A stretch of DNA of 61,839 bases, taken from contig DATIZR010000087.1 in NCBI GenBank assembly GCA_035516965.1, forward strand, positions 1 through 61,839, in the 5' to 3' direction. Positions 9,638 to 18,466 of the stretch are shown here, piece by piece. How positions within the stretch are numbered: the first letter of the stretch is position 1; each line of letters begins with the position of its first letter. A program made the position numbers and the translations under genes. The DNA is from Nitrospirota bacterium. GTDB lineage: Bacteria; Nitrospirota; UBA9217. The notes beneath the pieces were generated by a model. It made no database searches. It was not told the DNA's origin and saw only the letters and a program-made list of their open reading frames with translations.

Positions 9638-10936
9638 GTGTTTTCCGGCATTCAGAATATATTCAACATCCCTGAGCTTCGGAAGCGCATCATGTTTTCG
9701 CTTCTCATGCTGGCCGTGTATCGCATCGGGGCGCATATTCCGACGCCGGGCATCAAGGGCGAGGCGCTCAGCCAGTTCCTCCACCAGGCAGCGGGAGGCC
9801 TGATGGGGTTCTTCGACATGTTCTCCGGCGGGGCACTCTCGCGGGTCACGATCTTCGCGCTGGGGATCATGCCCTATATCACGGCTTCTATCGTGCTCCA
9901 GCTCCTGACGGTCGTCATCCCGAGGCTGCAGGCGCTGGCCAAGGAAGGTGAGGCCGGCCGCAAGAAGATCACCGAGTACACCCGGTACGGTACCGTGCTG
10001 ATCTCCGGGTTCCAGTCCTTCTGGATGGCGGTCGGCATCGAGAAAATGGGCGACGGAGCGTTCGTTGATTCTCCGGGATGGTCTTTCCGGATCCTGACGA
10101 TGATCACGTTGACCGCGGGCACCACCTTTATCATGTGGCTGGGAGAGCAGATCACGGAGCGTGGCATCGGCAACGGGATCTCCCTCGTGATTTTTGCCGG
10201 CATCGTCGCCGGCTTTCCCCGCGCCGTCAGCAATACCATCGGCCTTGTGCGGTCGGGTGAAATCGCTTATTTCATGGTATTCATCATCATTGCCCTGATC
10301 GTTGCCGTTATCGCCGCCATCATTGTCATGGAGCGCGGGCAGAGAAAAATAGCCGTGCAGTATGCCCAGCGGATGGTGGGCAGGAGGATATACAAGGGCC
10401 AGAGCACGCACCTGCCGCTCAAGATCAACTCCGCCGGTGTTATCCCCCCGATCTTTGCGTCCTCGATCCTGTTATTCCCCGCCACGATCGCGGGGTTTGC
10501 CCAGGTTCCCTGGATTCAGGCGATTGCGCAGCAATTGGCCCCGGGAAAGCTGCTGTATACAACGGTCTATGTTATGATGATCATATTTTTTGCGTATTTC
10601 TACACGGCGATTGTATTCAATCCCGTCGATATAGCGGATAACCTTAAAAAATACGGCGGATTCATTCCCGGTATCCGGCCCGGCAAAAAAACATCGGATT
10701 ATTTGTACCGCGTGCTGACCCGCATCACGCTCGGCGGTGCACTGTACCTCGCAGCGGTGTGCGTGCTGCCTGATATCTTCTACAAAATTTTCAATGTGCC
10801 GTTTTATTTCGGTGGGACTTCCCTCCTGATCGTGATCGGCGTCGCACTCGACACCGTATCACAGATAGAGTCCCATCTGATCCAGCGGCATTACGGAGGG
10901 TTCCTGAAGGGCGTTTCCGTCAAGGGAAGACGCTGA
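9638..10936 (+). CDS. secY: Protein translocase subunit SecY
   Basis: SecY is the pore of the SecYEG channel in the inner membrane. The 432-residue protein has ten hydrophobic segments in the standard spacing, with the conserved openings FNIPELRKRIMFSLLMLAVY and later GIRPGKKTSDYL. The start is GTG, two bases after the rplO stop. The next gene is map; adk, commonly found between secY and map, is absent. Confidence 0.98.
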   Translation: MFSGIQNIFNIPELRKRIMFSLLMLAVYRIGAHIPTPGIKGEALSQFLHQAAGGLMGFFDMFSGGALSRVTIFALGIMPYITASIVLQLLTVVIPRLQALAKEGEAGRKKITEYTRYGTVLISGFQSFWMAVGIEKMGDGAFVDSPGWSFRILTMITLTAGTTFIMWLGEQITERGIGNGISLVIFAGIVAGFPRAVSNTIGLVRSGEIAYFMVFIIIALIVAVIAAIIVMERGQRKIAVQYAQRMVGRRIYKGQSTHLPLKINSAGVIPPIFASSILLFPATIAGFAQVPWIQAIAQQLAPGKLLYTTVYVMMIIFFAYFYTAIVFNPVDIADNLKKYGGFIPGIRPGKKTSDYLYRVLTRITLGGALYLAAVCVLPDIFYKIFNVPFYFGGTSLLIVIGVALDTVSQIESHLIQRHYGGFLKGVSVKGRR

Positions 10937-10950
10937 TCGTCCGGTGTCCG

Positions 10951-11700
10951 ATGATCATTCTTAAGTCCCGTCAGGAGATCGAAAAGATCCGCAGGGCCTG
11001 TGTCATCGTCGCAGATGTTCTTGAAGGAATAGTCCCCCTGATCAGGCCCGGGGTCACCACGCAGAGTCTTGATGAGTTCGCCGAGAAACTGATCCTGTCC
11101 TCAGGAGCGGTTCCGGCGTTCAAGGGCTACCGGGGATATCCCAAAACGCTGTGCACGTCCGTGAACAGTCAAGTGGTTCACGGGATCCCCTCAACGGATG
11201 TTGCTCTTGTTGAGGGCGATATCATCAGTGTCGACGTCGGGGCAATCGTCGAAGGTTTCTACGGAGATGCGGCCAAGACGTTCCCGGTCGGCAGGGTTGC
11301 ACCGGAAGCCGAACGGCTGATCAGCGTAACCGAGGAAGCCCTCTTCAAGGGAATAGCGCAGACGCGGGCAGGCAACAGGCTGTTCGATATCTCCGCAGCC
11401 GTGCAACAGCATGTGGAGTCGAATGGATTTTCCGTGGTCCGGGATTTTGTAGGGCATGGTATCGGGAGCAACATGCACGAAGATCCGCAGATACCTAACT
11501 TCGGCGAGCGCGGCCAGGGACCGAGGATCAAGCCCGGCATGGTGTTTGCGATTGAGCCCATGGTCAACAAGGGCGGAAGCGCAACCTACGTGCTGCAGGA
11601 TGGCTGGACCGCCGTGACGGCGGACGGCAGCCTTTCGGCGCATTTTGAGCATACGGTGGCAGTAACGTCCGAAGGGCCGTGGGTATTGAGCCGGCGGTGA
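10951..11700 (+). CDS. map: Methionine aminopeptidase, type I
   Basis: A cytoplasmic metalloenzyme that removes the initiator methionine from new proteins. The 249-residue protein has the expected metal ligands: SVDVGAIVEGFYGDAAKTF with two Asp, GHGIGSNMHEDP with His, FAIEPM with Glu, and FEHTVAVT with the last Glu. The length fits type I enzymes without an N-terminal extension. It lies 14 bases after secY. Confidence 0.97.
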   Translation: MIILKSRQEIEKIRRACVIVADVLEGIVPLIRPGVTTQSLDEFAEKLILSSGAVPAFKGYRGYPKTLCTSVNSQVVHGIPSTDVALVEGDIISVDVGAIVEGFYGDAAKTFPVGRVAPEAERLISVTEEALFKGIAQTRAGNRLFDISAAVQQHVESNGFSVVRDFVGHGIGSNMHEDPQIPNFGERGQGPRIKPGMVFAIEPMVNKGGSATYVLQDGWTAVTADGSLSAHFEHTVAVTSEGPWVLSRR

Positions 11701-11742
11701 AACGGGCCGTGGACACGGCCGGGTGATCACGAACGAGAGGAT

Positions 11743-11961
11743 ATGGCGAAAGAAGATTCCATAGAAGTACAGGGTACCGTTCTGGAGACCCTTCCCAACG
11801 CCATGTTTCGCGTCGAGATCGAGAACGGTCATAAGATTCTTGCACATATATCCGGGAAAATGAGAATGCATTTCATCAAGATTCTTCCGGGAGACAAGGT
11901 GACGGTGGAACTGACGCCGTATGACCTTACCCGGGGCAGGATCACCTACCGGTTCAAGTAG
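11743..11961 (+). CDS. infA: Translation initiation factor IF-1
   Basis: A 72-residue OB-fold protein that fills the ribosomal A site during initiation. It matches the family along its whole length ([20 protein letters not shown]; later [17 protein letters not shown] and YRFK at the end). Its ribosome-binding site is gagagga. The map-infA-rpmJ-rpsM order is the standard one. Confidence 0.98.
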   Translation: MAKEDSIEVQGTVLETLPNAMFRVEIENGHKILAHISGKMRMHFIKILPGDKVTVELTPYDLTRGRITYRFK

Positions 11962-12002
11962 CGCCGGCAGCCAAAATTACAGGACAGGATGGAAGTCGAG
12001 TC

Positions 12003-12116
12003 ATGAAAGTTCGTTCATCGGTACGTAAAATTTGCCCAAAGTGCACTATTATCCGGCGCAAGGGAATTGTGCGCGTGATCTGTGAGAACGCGCGTCACAA
12101 GCAGCGCCAGGGTTAA
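12003..12116 (+). CDS. rpmJ: 50S ribosomal protein L36, zinc-binding type
   Basis: A 37-residue protein, [14 protein letters not shown] followed by a basic stretch and [15 protein letters not shown]. It carries the C, C, C, H set of ligands of the zinc-binding L36 form. It is short, but position and sequence leave little doubt. Confidence 0.97.
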   Translation: MKVRSSVRKICPKCTIIRRKGIVRVICENARHKQRQG

Positions 12117-12205
12117 TCGCAATCAAATTCTAAATCCGGATAGTAAAATTCGAGATCGAGGAGGTTTCGGATTCTGTATCCCGGATTTGTCGTTCAGGAG
12201 GAAAT

Positions 12206-12598
12206 GTGGCACGGATTGCCGGCGTAGATTTGCCAAAAGAAAAGAAGATCGAGATCGCGCTCACCTATATTTTCGGGATCGGTCCGTCGTCTGCCAAGAA
12301 GATCCTGGCTGAAGCGGGTATTAATCCAGGCGTCAAGAGCAGCGATCTCACGGAGTCCGACATCGTTAAGATCCGAGGCATTCTGGATCGCGACTATACG
12401 ATAGAGGGGGACCTCCGCAGAGATATTACGATGCACATCAAGCGGCTCATGGACGTTGGGAGCTACCGGGGGCTCAGGCATCGGAAGGGGCTGCCGGCCC
12501 GTGGACAGCGGACAAAAACCAACGCCCGGACGAGAAAAGGACCGAAGAAATCCGCAATGGCGGGACGTGGCAAGAAAAAGTCCTTGGCAAAGAAGTAA
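12206..12598 (+). CDS. rpsM: 30S ribosomal protein S13
   Basis: S13 in the head of the small subunit contacts the P-site tRNA and forms intersubunit bridges. The 130-residue protein starts [20 protein letters not shown] and contains the conserved [20 protein letters not shown] near the C terminus. The start is GTG with a caggagg ribosome-binding site. It opens the alpha block. Confidence 0.98.
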   Translation: MARIAGVDLPKEKKIEIALTYIFGIGPSSAKKILAEAGINPGVKSSDLTESDIVKIRGILDRDYTIEGDLRRDITMHIKRLMDVGSYRGLRHRKGLPARGQRTKTNARTRKGPKKSAMAGRGKKKSLAKK

Positions 12599-12651
12599 CA
12601 GTTCCGGGATGGGTGTTCCCGGCGGCATTCAGTCATTGATGAGGAGGAAAA

Positions 12652-13026
12652 ATGGCCAAGAAGGGCAAAGAAAAGAAGAACGTGGCCAATGGCGTAGCGC
12701 ATATTCATGCGTCGTTCAACAATACGATCGTGACGATCACCGATACCGCGGGAAACGTGATTACGTGGTCGAGCGCAGGAAATAAAGGCTTCAAAGGTTC
12801 ACGGAAGAGCACACCCTTTGCTTCACAGCTGGCAGCTGAGACAGCCGCAAAAAAAGCCATGGAAAATGGCATGAGGCAGGTTGAGGTGTTTGTCAAGGGG
12901 CCGGGAACCGGCAGAGAGTCTGCCATCCGGGCGATCCAGGCGGCGGGGCTTGAAATTGTGGCCATCAAGGACGTGACGCCGATTCCCCACAATGGGTGCA
13001 GGCCGCCAAAGAGAAGAAGGGTTTAG
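12652..13026 (+). CDS. rpsK: 30S ribosomal protein S11
   Basis: S11 lies on the platform of the small subunit and takes part in mRNA selection. The 124-residue protein has the family core [19 protein letters not shown] and the conserved end [18 protein letters not shown]. The gene is preceded by gaggagg. Confidence 0.98.
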   Translation: MAKKGKEKKNVANGVAHIHASFNNTIVTITDTAGNVITWSSAGNKGFKGSRKSTPFASQLAAETAAKKAMENGMRQVEVFVKGPGTGRESAIRAIQAAGLEIVAIKDVTPIPHNGCRPPKRRRV

Positions 13027-13052
13027 AAACGGGTTAGAACAGGAGGAAACAG

Positions 13053-13682
13053 GTGGCACGGTATATAGGATCAGTTTGCAAGCTCTGCAGAAGAGAGGGT
13101 ACCAAGCTTTTTCTGAAGGCAGAGCGCTGCTATACAGATAAATGCGGGGTCACGAGGCGGGGGTATCCGCCCGGGCAGCATGGACAGGGACGGATCAAGC
13201 AGTCTGAGTACAGCCTGCAGCTCAGGGAGAAGCAGAAGATCCGCCGTATCTATGGTGTACTGGAGCGGCAATTCCGCGGGTATTTCGAGAAGGCCGAACG
13301 CATGAAGGGCGTGACGGGCGACAATCTGCTGCAGCTCCTGGAGCGGAGGCTTGACAATATCGTGCAGCGGATGGGTTTTGCCGGAGCGAAGAAGGAAGCA
13401 AGGCAGCTCGTCCGGCACGGGCACTTCCTGGTGAACGGCAAAAAGGTGAACATTCCTTCCTATTTGCTGAAGGCCGGTGATGTTGTAGAGCTGAAGGAAA
13501 AAAGCCGGGGCATCGCCCAGATCCAGCAGACCCTGGCAGCCGTCGAAAAGCGCGGCTTCCCGACCTGGCTTGAGATCGATAAGGCCCAGTTCAGGGGCAA
13601 GGTGCTGGCTTTGCCGGCGCGGGATGAGTCAACCATGCCGACGGTCAAAGAGCAGCTGGTGGTCGAACTCTACTCAAAGTAA
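13053..13682 (+). CDS. rpsD: 30S ribosomal protein S4, zinc-binding type
   Basis: S4 starts small-subunit assembly and contributes to decoding accuracy. The 209-residue protein has the S4 RNA-binding domain from about residue 98 ([13 protein letters not shown]; later [14 protein letters not shown]). The N-terminal region carries four cysteines (CKLC near residue 7 and CYTDKCG near residue 25), a zinc knuckle found in one of the two S4 forms. The start is GTG after an aggagg site. Confidence 0.98.
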   Translation: MARYIGSVCKLCRREGTKLFLKAERCYTDKCGVTRRGYPPGQHGQGRIKQSEYSLQLREKQKIRRIYGVLERQFRGYFEKAERMKGVTGDNLLQLLERRLDNIVQRMGFAGAKKEARQLVRHGHFLVNGKKVNIPSYLLKAGDVVELKEKSRGIAQIQQTLAAVEKRGFPTWLEIDKAQFRGKVLALPARDESTMPTVKEQLVVELYSK

Positions 13683-13778
13683 TCTGAGAACCAGAACCTT
13701 TCGGCGCTTGGCGGGATCTTGGTCCTGTCAAGTCTTCTTGCACATTCTATCAGTCTTTCACTCCGTTATGGAGGAATC

Positions 13779-14801
13779 ATGCTTAAAAAAGCTAAAGATT
13801 TCCAGATGCCGAAAAAACTTCAGTACGATCCGAAGAAGATAACCGATACGTACGGCAAATTCACGGCTGAGCCTCTGGAACGCGGTTTCGGAACGACGCT
13901 GGGCAACTCATTACGCCGGGTACTGCTTTCCTCGCTGGAAGGATCGGCGGTAACCTCGCTCAGAATCTCCGGGGTGCAACATGAATTTTCAAGCATTCCG
14001 GGCGTCATTGAAGACACGACCGACATTATCCTCAACCTGAAGGAAATCCGGCTCAAGCTGCACACGGATAAGCCGAAGACGCTTTCCCTGAAGGCAAAGG
14101 GGCCCGGTCCCGTGATCGCCAAGGATATCGAGGCCGATGCCGAAGTGGAGATCCTGAACCCCGATCTGCATATCGCGACGATCGATAAGAACGGCAAGCT
14201 CGAGGTCGAGATGCGGGCACGGCGCGGACGGGGCTACGTGTCGTCCGACAAGAACAAGGAGCCGGGGCAACCGATCGGCGTGATCTCGATCGATGCGATT
14301 TTTTCGCCCATCCGGAAGGTGAACTTCAAGGTCGAGAACGCCCGCGTGGGGCAGGACACCGACTACGACAAACTGGTCCTCGAGGTGTGGACCGACGGCA
14401 GTATCCGGCCTGATGACGCCGTCGCCCATGCGTCCAAGCTGCTAAAGGACCACCTGTCGATCTTCATTCATCTTCCCGAGGAAGAGGAAGAGCTTCCCGC
14501 CGTTGAAGAGGAGATCAAGCGCGTACCCTCGTTCAACGAACACCTGCTCCGCAGCGTGAATGAGCTGGAGCTTTCGGTCCGCGCGGCAAACTGTCTCAAG
14601 AACGCGGGCATTGAAACTATCGCGGAAATGGTACAGAAGACCGAGAGCGAGATGCTCAAGACCAAGAACTTCGGCAGAAAATCGCTGAATGAGATAAAAG
14701 AGATACTCGCGGAGATGGGGCTATCTCTGGGAATGAAGGTTGACGATAAGATCGTTGCGGAAGCAAGACGGCTCCTGGCCGAAAAGCCGAGCGAGGTTTA
14801 A
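13779..14801 (+). CDS. rpoA: DNA-directed RNA polymerase subunit alpha
   Basis: The alpha dimer starts polymerase assembly, and its C-terminal domain contacts UP elements and activators. The frame is open from 13719, but the likely start is the ATG at 13779 with ggagg at 13770-13774; this gives 340 residues. The N-terminal domain has [20 protein letters not shown]. The C-terminal domain from about residue 268 has [19 protein letters not shown] and [13 protein letters not shown]. It is followed by rplQ. Confidence 0.97.
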   Translation: MLKKAKDFQMPKKLQYDPKKITDTYGKFTAEPLERGFGTTLGNSLRRVLLSSLEGSAVTSLRISGVQHEFSSIPGVIEDTTDIILNLKEIRLKLHTDKPKTLSLKAKGPGPVIAKDIEADAEVEILNPDLHIATIDKNGKLEVEMRARRGRGYVSSDKNKEPGQPIGVISIDAIFSPIRKVNFKVENARVGQDTDYDKLVLEVWTDGSIRPDDAVAHASKLLKDHLSIFIHLPEEEEELPAVEEEIKRVPSFNEHLLRSVNELELSVRAANCLKNAGIETIAEMVQKTESEMLKTKNFGRKSLNEIKEILAEMGLSLGMKVDDKIVAEARRLLAEKPSEV

Positions 14802-14827
14802 TTCATTTACGGGCAGGGAAGGGTTCT

Positions 14828-15235
14828 ATGAGACACGGTTGCGCAGGAAGACAGTTTGGGCGGGATACGAGCCACCGGAGGGCACTCCTCAGGATGCTTG
14901 TTACCTCGCTTCTGAGAAATGAAAAAATCGAAACGACGGTTGCCAAAGCAAAGGAAATACGCCCGCTGGCCGAAAAAATGATCACCCTTGCGAAGCGGGG
15001 CGATCTTCATGCGCGGCGTCAAGCCCTGAGCTTCATCAATGATGAAGCCGTCGTCGGCAGCCTGTTCACGCAGATAGGACCCCGGTTCGCCTCGCGGAAC
15101 GGCGGGTATACCAGGATCGTGCCAACCCGGACGCGACCCGGAGATGCCGCCCCGATGGCTGTCATCGAACTGGTGGAGCGCGGCCAGAATGCGGCTCCTC
15201 AGGCAAAGGCGGGCGAGAAGGCGAAATCGGCGTAA
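14828..15235 (+). CDS. rplQ: 50S ribosomal protein L17
   Basis: The last gene of the alpha block. The 135-residue protein starts [20 protein letters not shown] and ends in an Ala/Lys-rich tail. The segment [13 protein letters not shown]-like end ([15 protein letters not shown]) is typical. A clear terminator follows about 90 bases later, which marks the end of the superoperon. Confidence 0.97.
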   Translation: MRHGCAGRQFGRDTSHRRALLRMLVTSLLRNEKIETTVAKAKEIRPLAEKMITLAKRGDLHARRQALSFINDEAVVGSLFTQIGPRFASRNGGYTRIVPTRTRPGDAAPMAVIELVERGQNAAPQAKAGEKAKSA

Positions 15236-15323
15236 GGCACGTCCGGCGTCACAGGATCGTGCGGCATACTATAGTATAATGGTTCGGGAGGCCGCGTTCC
15301 CGAAGATGAGTGAAGCGGCATAA

Positions 15324-15349
15324 GGCAAGGGAGATCCCTTGCCTTTTTT
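15324..15349 (+). terminator. Rho-independent terminator after rplQ
   Basis: An 8-base perfect stem (ggcaaggg at 15324-15331, cccttgcc at 15336-15343) with a 4-base loop is followed by six T residues. This closes the ribosomal superoperon transcript. Confidence 0.9.
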
Positions 15350-15355
15350 ATTGCA

Positions 15356-15384
15356 TTTACAAGAAGTTGCTTTTGTGTTACTAT
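15356..15384 (+). promoter_or_regulatory. Sigma-70-type promoter for the sensor operon
   Basis: A -35 box TTTACA at 15356-15361 and a -10 box TACTAT at 15379-15384 are separated by 17 bases. It lies directly after the superoperon terminator. Transcription should start near 15391, only about 11 bases before the kinase ATG at 15402. Confidence 0.6.
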
Positions 15385-15401
15385 GTTTTCCTCCACGCGC
15401 T

Positions 15402-17501
15402 ATGGTTCAAATAAAAAAAATATTTGCCGCACGGTCGGAACCTGCCAGGCAGGCTCTGGCTCGCTGGTGGGGAGGAATCGGCTGCAGAATTTCCTTTTTT
15501 TTGTCTGCAGCGGTGATCCTGGTCGCCGTCCTGGCGGGAGCCTTCTTTCACTGGCAGGGACGGAAGGCACTTGACGCAGAAATACGGGGCAGGGCTCTTT
15601 TCGTGGCAAAGGGTCTGGCTGCCCTGACCGTAGACGATATCCTTACGGGAAACCGTTTCGAGCTTTATAAGAAAATCACCTCTCCTTTCGCGGCGAACGA
15701 AGACCTCCCCTCCGGAAGCGACCTGCTTTACATCATCATGTACAATCACGACTGCGAGCTTCTGATCGGACGCAGTTCGACCGAGGTCTTCTTCGACAGC
15801 GATTCTTATTTTTATACCATTCCCTCCGGCCGGAATGCCGTGAAAGAAGACGTGCCGCTGAGCTGCAGCAACAGCAGCGTGACCGAGCCGGTTTTCAACA
15901 CGAAGGACACCGGTGTGTATGACCTCATTCTCGCGGTGATGTCCGGCAGCCAGAAGGTCGGATACGTGCGGGTCGGCCTGTCGGGACAGCGCTACGCGGA
16001 GCGGTTTGCCCTCATCATGAAAAAGGCCTTGGGGGCGCTCCTGCTGATTCTTCTGGTGGGTCTCGCTTTCGGCCAGGTCATCGCCATGGGGATCACCCGG
16101 CCGATCCAAAAACTGAGCGATGCCGCTGAAAAGCTGAGCAGGCAGAACTGGGACGTTCCCCTGCCGGTAACGGGGAGAGATGAAATCAGCAAGCTCAGCC
16201 ATTCTTTCAACCAGATGGCGCTGACCCTGAAACAGCGGGAATTGAGCCTGTCGCGCGGGAACAAGGACCTGTTCCTCCTTCATACGGCGGGACTCGACCT
16301 CATGGAGAGCCTCGATCTGGATGCGCTGCTCGTCAAGATCGCGGCACGGGCCGAGGACCTGGTGCGGGCCGACACGATCTCGGTTGCTGTCGTTCACAGC
16401 AGCGACCTCGTCCTCACGTACTTGGGCGTGTTCGGGAACAAGGCCCAGGCACTGAGAGATAGAGTTTTGCCGATCGAGGCGGGGGGCATCTATAATTGGC
16501 TGGCCTGCTACGGAACCCCTTTGCTGATAACGGATGCGCAGACGGACTTCAGGCTCAAGGCCGGCGAGATGAAGGAACTCGGGATCAAATGCATCATGGC
16601 CGTTCCTCTGTGGTCATCGAACACGATGACGGGCCTCCTGACAGCCGTGAACAAGAAAGGCGGCGCTTGTTTTGACCGGCAGGACCTCAGGCTCTTCACG
16701 GTTTTTTCGAACCTGGCCGGCGCCGCCCTGCAGAATGCCTCGCTCTACACCGACCTCATCGGAAAGATGAACGAGCTTCGGAACGCGCAGGAGCAGCTTG
16801 TCCATTCGACCAAGATGGCCGCCATCGGCGAACTTGCAGCCAATGTGGCCCACGAGGTAAACAACCCGCTGACCAGCGTTCTCGGGTATACGACCCACCT
16901 GCTGAAGATGTCCGATCTGCCTGATCCCGCCGGCCGGATCCTGGGGATGATGGAACAGGAGACCCTGAGGGTAAGAAAGATCATCCGCAATCTTCTCGAT
17001 TTTTCCCGGCAGAAGACGTCCTGGATGCATCCCGGTGATATCCTGGTTCCGCTTCGGGAGACCGTGGCCTTCGTCAGAGGCGCAGCCGAATCTGCATCAA
17101 TCGCCCTCCGCGAGGAGTACAACGGATCTCCGGTCATCGTCAACATGGACGCCAACGAAATGAAACAGGTCTTCATCAACATCATGAATAATGCGATCCA
17201 GGCTATGCCGGGAGGAGGCGGGCTCCTGGTCCGCCTCGGCATGGCCAATGGGTATGAGGCCGTCGTCGAATTCGCCGATACCGGTGTCGGAATCGCCCAG
17301 GAGCATATCAAGAAGATCTTTGAGCCTTTTTTCTCAACAAAGGAAAGCGGGACCGGCACCGGCCTCGGGCTGTCCATCAGCTACCGCATTGTGCAGAACC
17401 ACGGCGGCCGCATCGAGGTCGAGAGCCAGGAGGGGCGCGGAACTTCATTCAAAGTGTTCCTGCCCCTGGTCAGGGAGCAGTTCCTGATGCAGAATAAATG
17501 A
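15402..17501 (+). CDS. Membrane histidine kinase with HAMP and GAF domains
   Basis: A 699-residue sensor kinase. Two membrane segments (about residues 28-48 and 208-230) bracket a periplasmic domain of about 160 residues with two Cys. Then come HAMP (about 231-285), a GAF domain (about 300-445), HisKA with the phospho-acceptor His484 in NVAHEVNNPLTSVLGY, and HATPase_c with N box (EMKQVFINIMNNAIQAMP), DTGVGI and GTGTGLGLSIS. It is NtrB-like. The frame is open to 15339, but that would lie in the terminator, so the ATG at 15402 is preferred although no clear ribosome-binding site precedes it. The stop overlaps the next gene by 4 bases (ATGA). The signal is unknown; the partner is probably the downstream receiver protein. 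Confidence 0.9.
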   Translation: MVQIKKIFAARSEPARQALARWWGGIGCRISFFLSAAVILVAVLAGAFFHWQGRKALDAEIRGRALFVAKGLAALTVDDILTGNRFELYKKITSPFAANEDLPSGSDLLYIIMYNHDCELLIGRSSTEVFFDSDSYFYTIPSGRNAVKEDVPLSCSNSSVTEPVFNTKDTGVYDLILAVMSGSQKVGYVRVGLSGQRYAERFALIMKKALGALLLILLVGLAFGQVIAMGITRPIQKLSDAAEKLSRQNWDVPLPVTGRDEISKLSHSFNQMALTLKQRELSLSRGNKDLFLLHTAGLDLMESLDLDALLVKIAARAEDLVRADTISVAVVHSSDLVLTYLGVFGNKAQALRDRVLPIEAGGIYNWLACYGTPLLITDAQTDFRLKAGEMKELGIKCIMAVPLWSSNTMTGLLTAVNKKGGACFDRQDLRLFTVFSNLAGAALQNASLYTDLIGKMNELRNAQEQLVHSTKMAAIGELAANVAHEVNNPLTSVLGYTTHLLKMSDLPDPAGRILGMMEQETLRVRKIIRNLLDFSRQKTSWMHPGDILVPLRETVAFVRGAAESASIALREEYNGSPVIVNMDANEMKQVFINIMNNAIQAMPGGGGLLVRLGMANGYEAVVEFADTGVGIAQEHIKKIFEPFFSTKESGTGTGLGLSISYRIVQNHGGRIEVESQEGRGTSFKVFLPLVREQFLMQNK

Positions 17502-18448
17502 AACGGGCGATTGAATGCATGGCATCGTGGGCACCAACATTTCTGATTGTCCTGCTGGCCGTTTCGGTCTTCCCCTCCGTCGGCTGCGACCGGTGGAAGC
17601 CGGAGCGGCGCCCCGGGGAGAGCTTTGCCCAGCAGCAACTTCTGATAGGCCTCATTCCGGAGCAGAATATCTTCCGCCAGCGGGAGCGATACCAGTTTCT
17701 GGGGGATTACCTCTCCCGGCGACTGGGGGTCAAGGTGATCTTTACGAGCCTCTCCAGTTATGGAAATGTCATTGAACACTTTACCACTGAAAAAATGGAC
17801 GGTGCTTTTTTCGGCAGCTTTACCTATGCCCTGGCCCGCCGGCAACTCGGCGTCGAGCCGGTGGCGAGGCCGGTCAACCCGGACGGGACTACGACCTATC
17901 ACGGATATCTGTTTGCCAGAAGGGACAGTGGCATCCGGAATGTGGCCGGCCTGCGGGGGAAACGCTTCGCCTTCGTGGACCGCGCCACCACGGCGGGATA
18001 CCTGTTTCCCCTGGCCTATTTCAGGGGGCAAGGTGTCCGTGTCCACCCCGAGGCGTTCGTGAAGGAGGCCCTTTTTTACGGGAGTCACGACGCTGCGATA
18101 CTGGCCGTGTTGAACCGTGAGGCGGACGCCGGCGCGGCGAAGAATACGATCTACGACCAGATGGCGCGTGAGAACTCCCGGATAGGAAAAGAACTCGTCA
18201 TTCTTGCGACTTCCGGGGTGGTGCCCGAGAATTGTCTCGCCGTCCGCAAGGACCTGGATCCGAAGCTCAGGAGCGCGCTCAGGCAGGCCTTGGTCGCCAT
18301 GGACAGGGATGCCGAAGGGGAAGAGGCGTTGAAGCGATTCGGCGCGCGGGGCTTCATTGAAACGAATGACCGCGATTACGCTTATCTGTATTCACTGGCG
18401 GCCGAGGCGGGTCTCGACTTCAAGACGTACCGCTACCAGAGCCGGTGA
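17498..18448 (+). CDS. PhnD-like periplasmic substrate-binding lipoprotein
   Basis: A 316-residue protein with a hydrophobic N-terminal signal and a Cys at residue 30 (SVFPSVGC), an imperfect lipobox. The rest resembles the phosphate/phosphonate/phosphite-binding PhnD family: LLIGLIPEQNIFRQRERY, then GAFFGSFTYALARRQLG, GLRGKRFAFVDRATTAGYLFP and GVVPENCLAVRKDLDP. Such proteins normally deliver a ligand to an ABC transporter, but no permease or ATPase gene is near. It overlaps the upstream kinase by 4 bases and lies 18 bases before a second kinase, so it probably acts as a ligand-sensing partner of the kinases. The ligand cannot be read from the sequence. Confidence 0.85.
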   Translation: MKRAIECMASWAPTFLIVLLAVSVFPSVGCDRWKPERRPGESFAQQQLLIGLIPEQNIFRQRERYQFLGDYLSRRLGVKVIFTSLSSYGNVIEHFTTEKMDGAFFGSFTYALARRQLGVEPVARPVNPDGTTTYHGYLFARRDSGIRNVAGLRGKRFAFVDRATTAGYLFPLAYFRGQGVRVHPEAFVKEALFYGSHDAAILAVLNREADAGAAKNTIYDQMARENSRIGKELVILATSGVVPENCLAVRKDLDPKLRSALRQALVAMDRDAEGEEALKRFGARGFIETNDRDYAYLYSLAAEAGLDFKTYRYQSR

Positions 18449-18466
18449 GGTGATCAGACAAAACGG

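Noticed and set aside
15267-15280. Overlapping -10-like boxes (tactat, tatagt, tataat) and a small hairpin before the terminator at 15324
   Set aside because: It could be a small RNA of about 60 bases, but no -35 box is found at any usual spacing, so it is not listed as a promoter or RNA.
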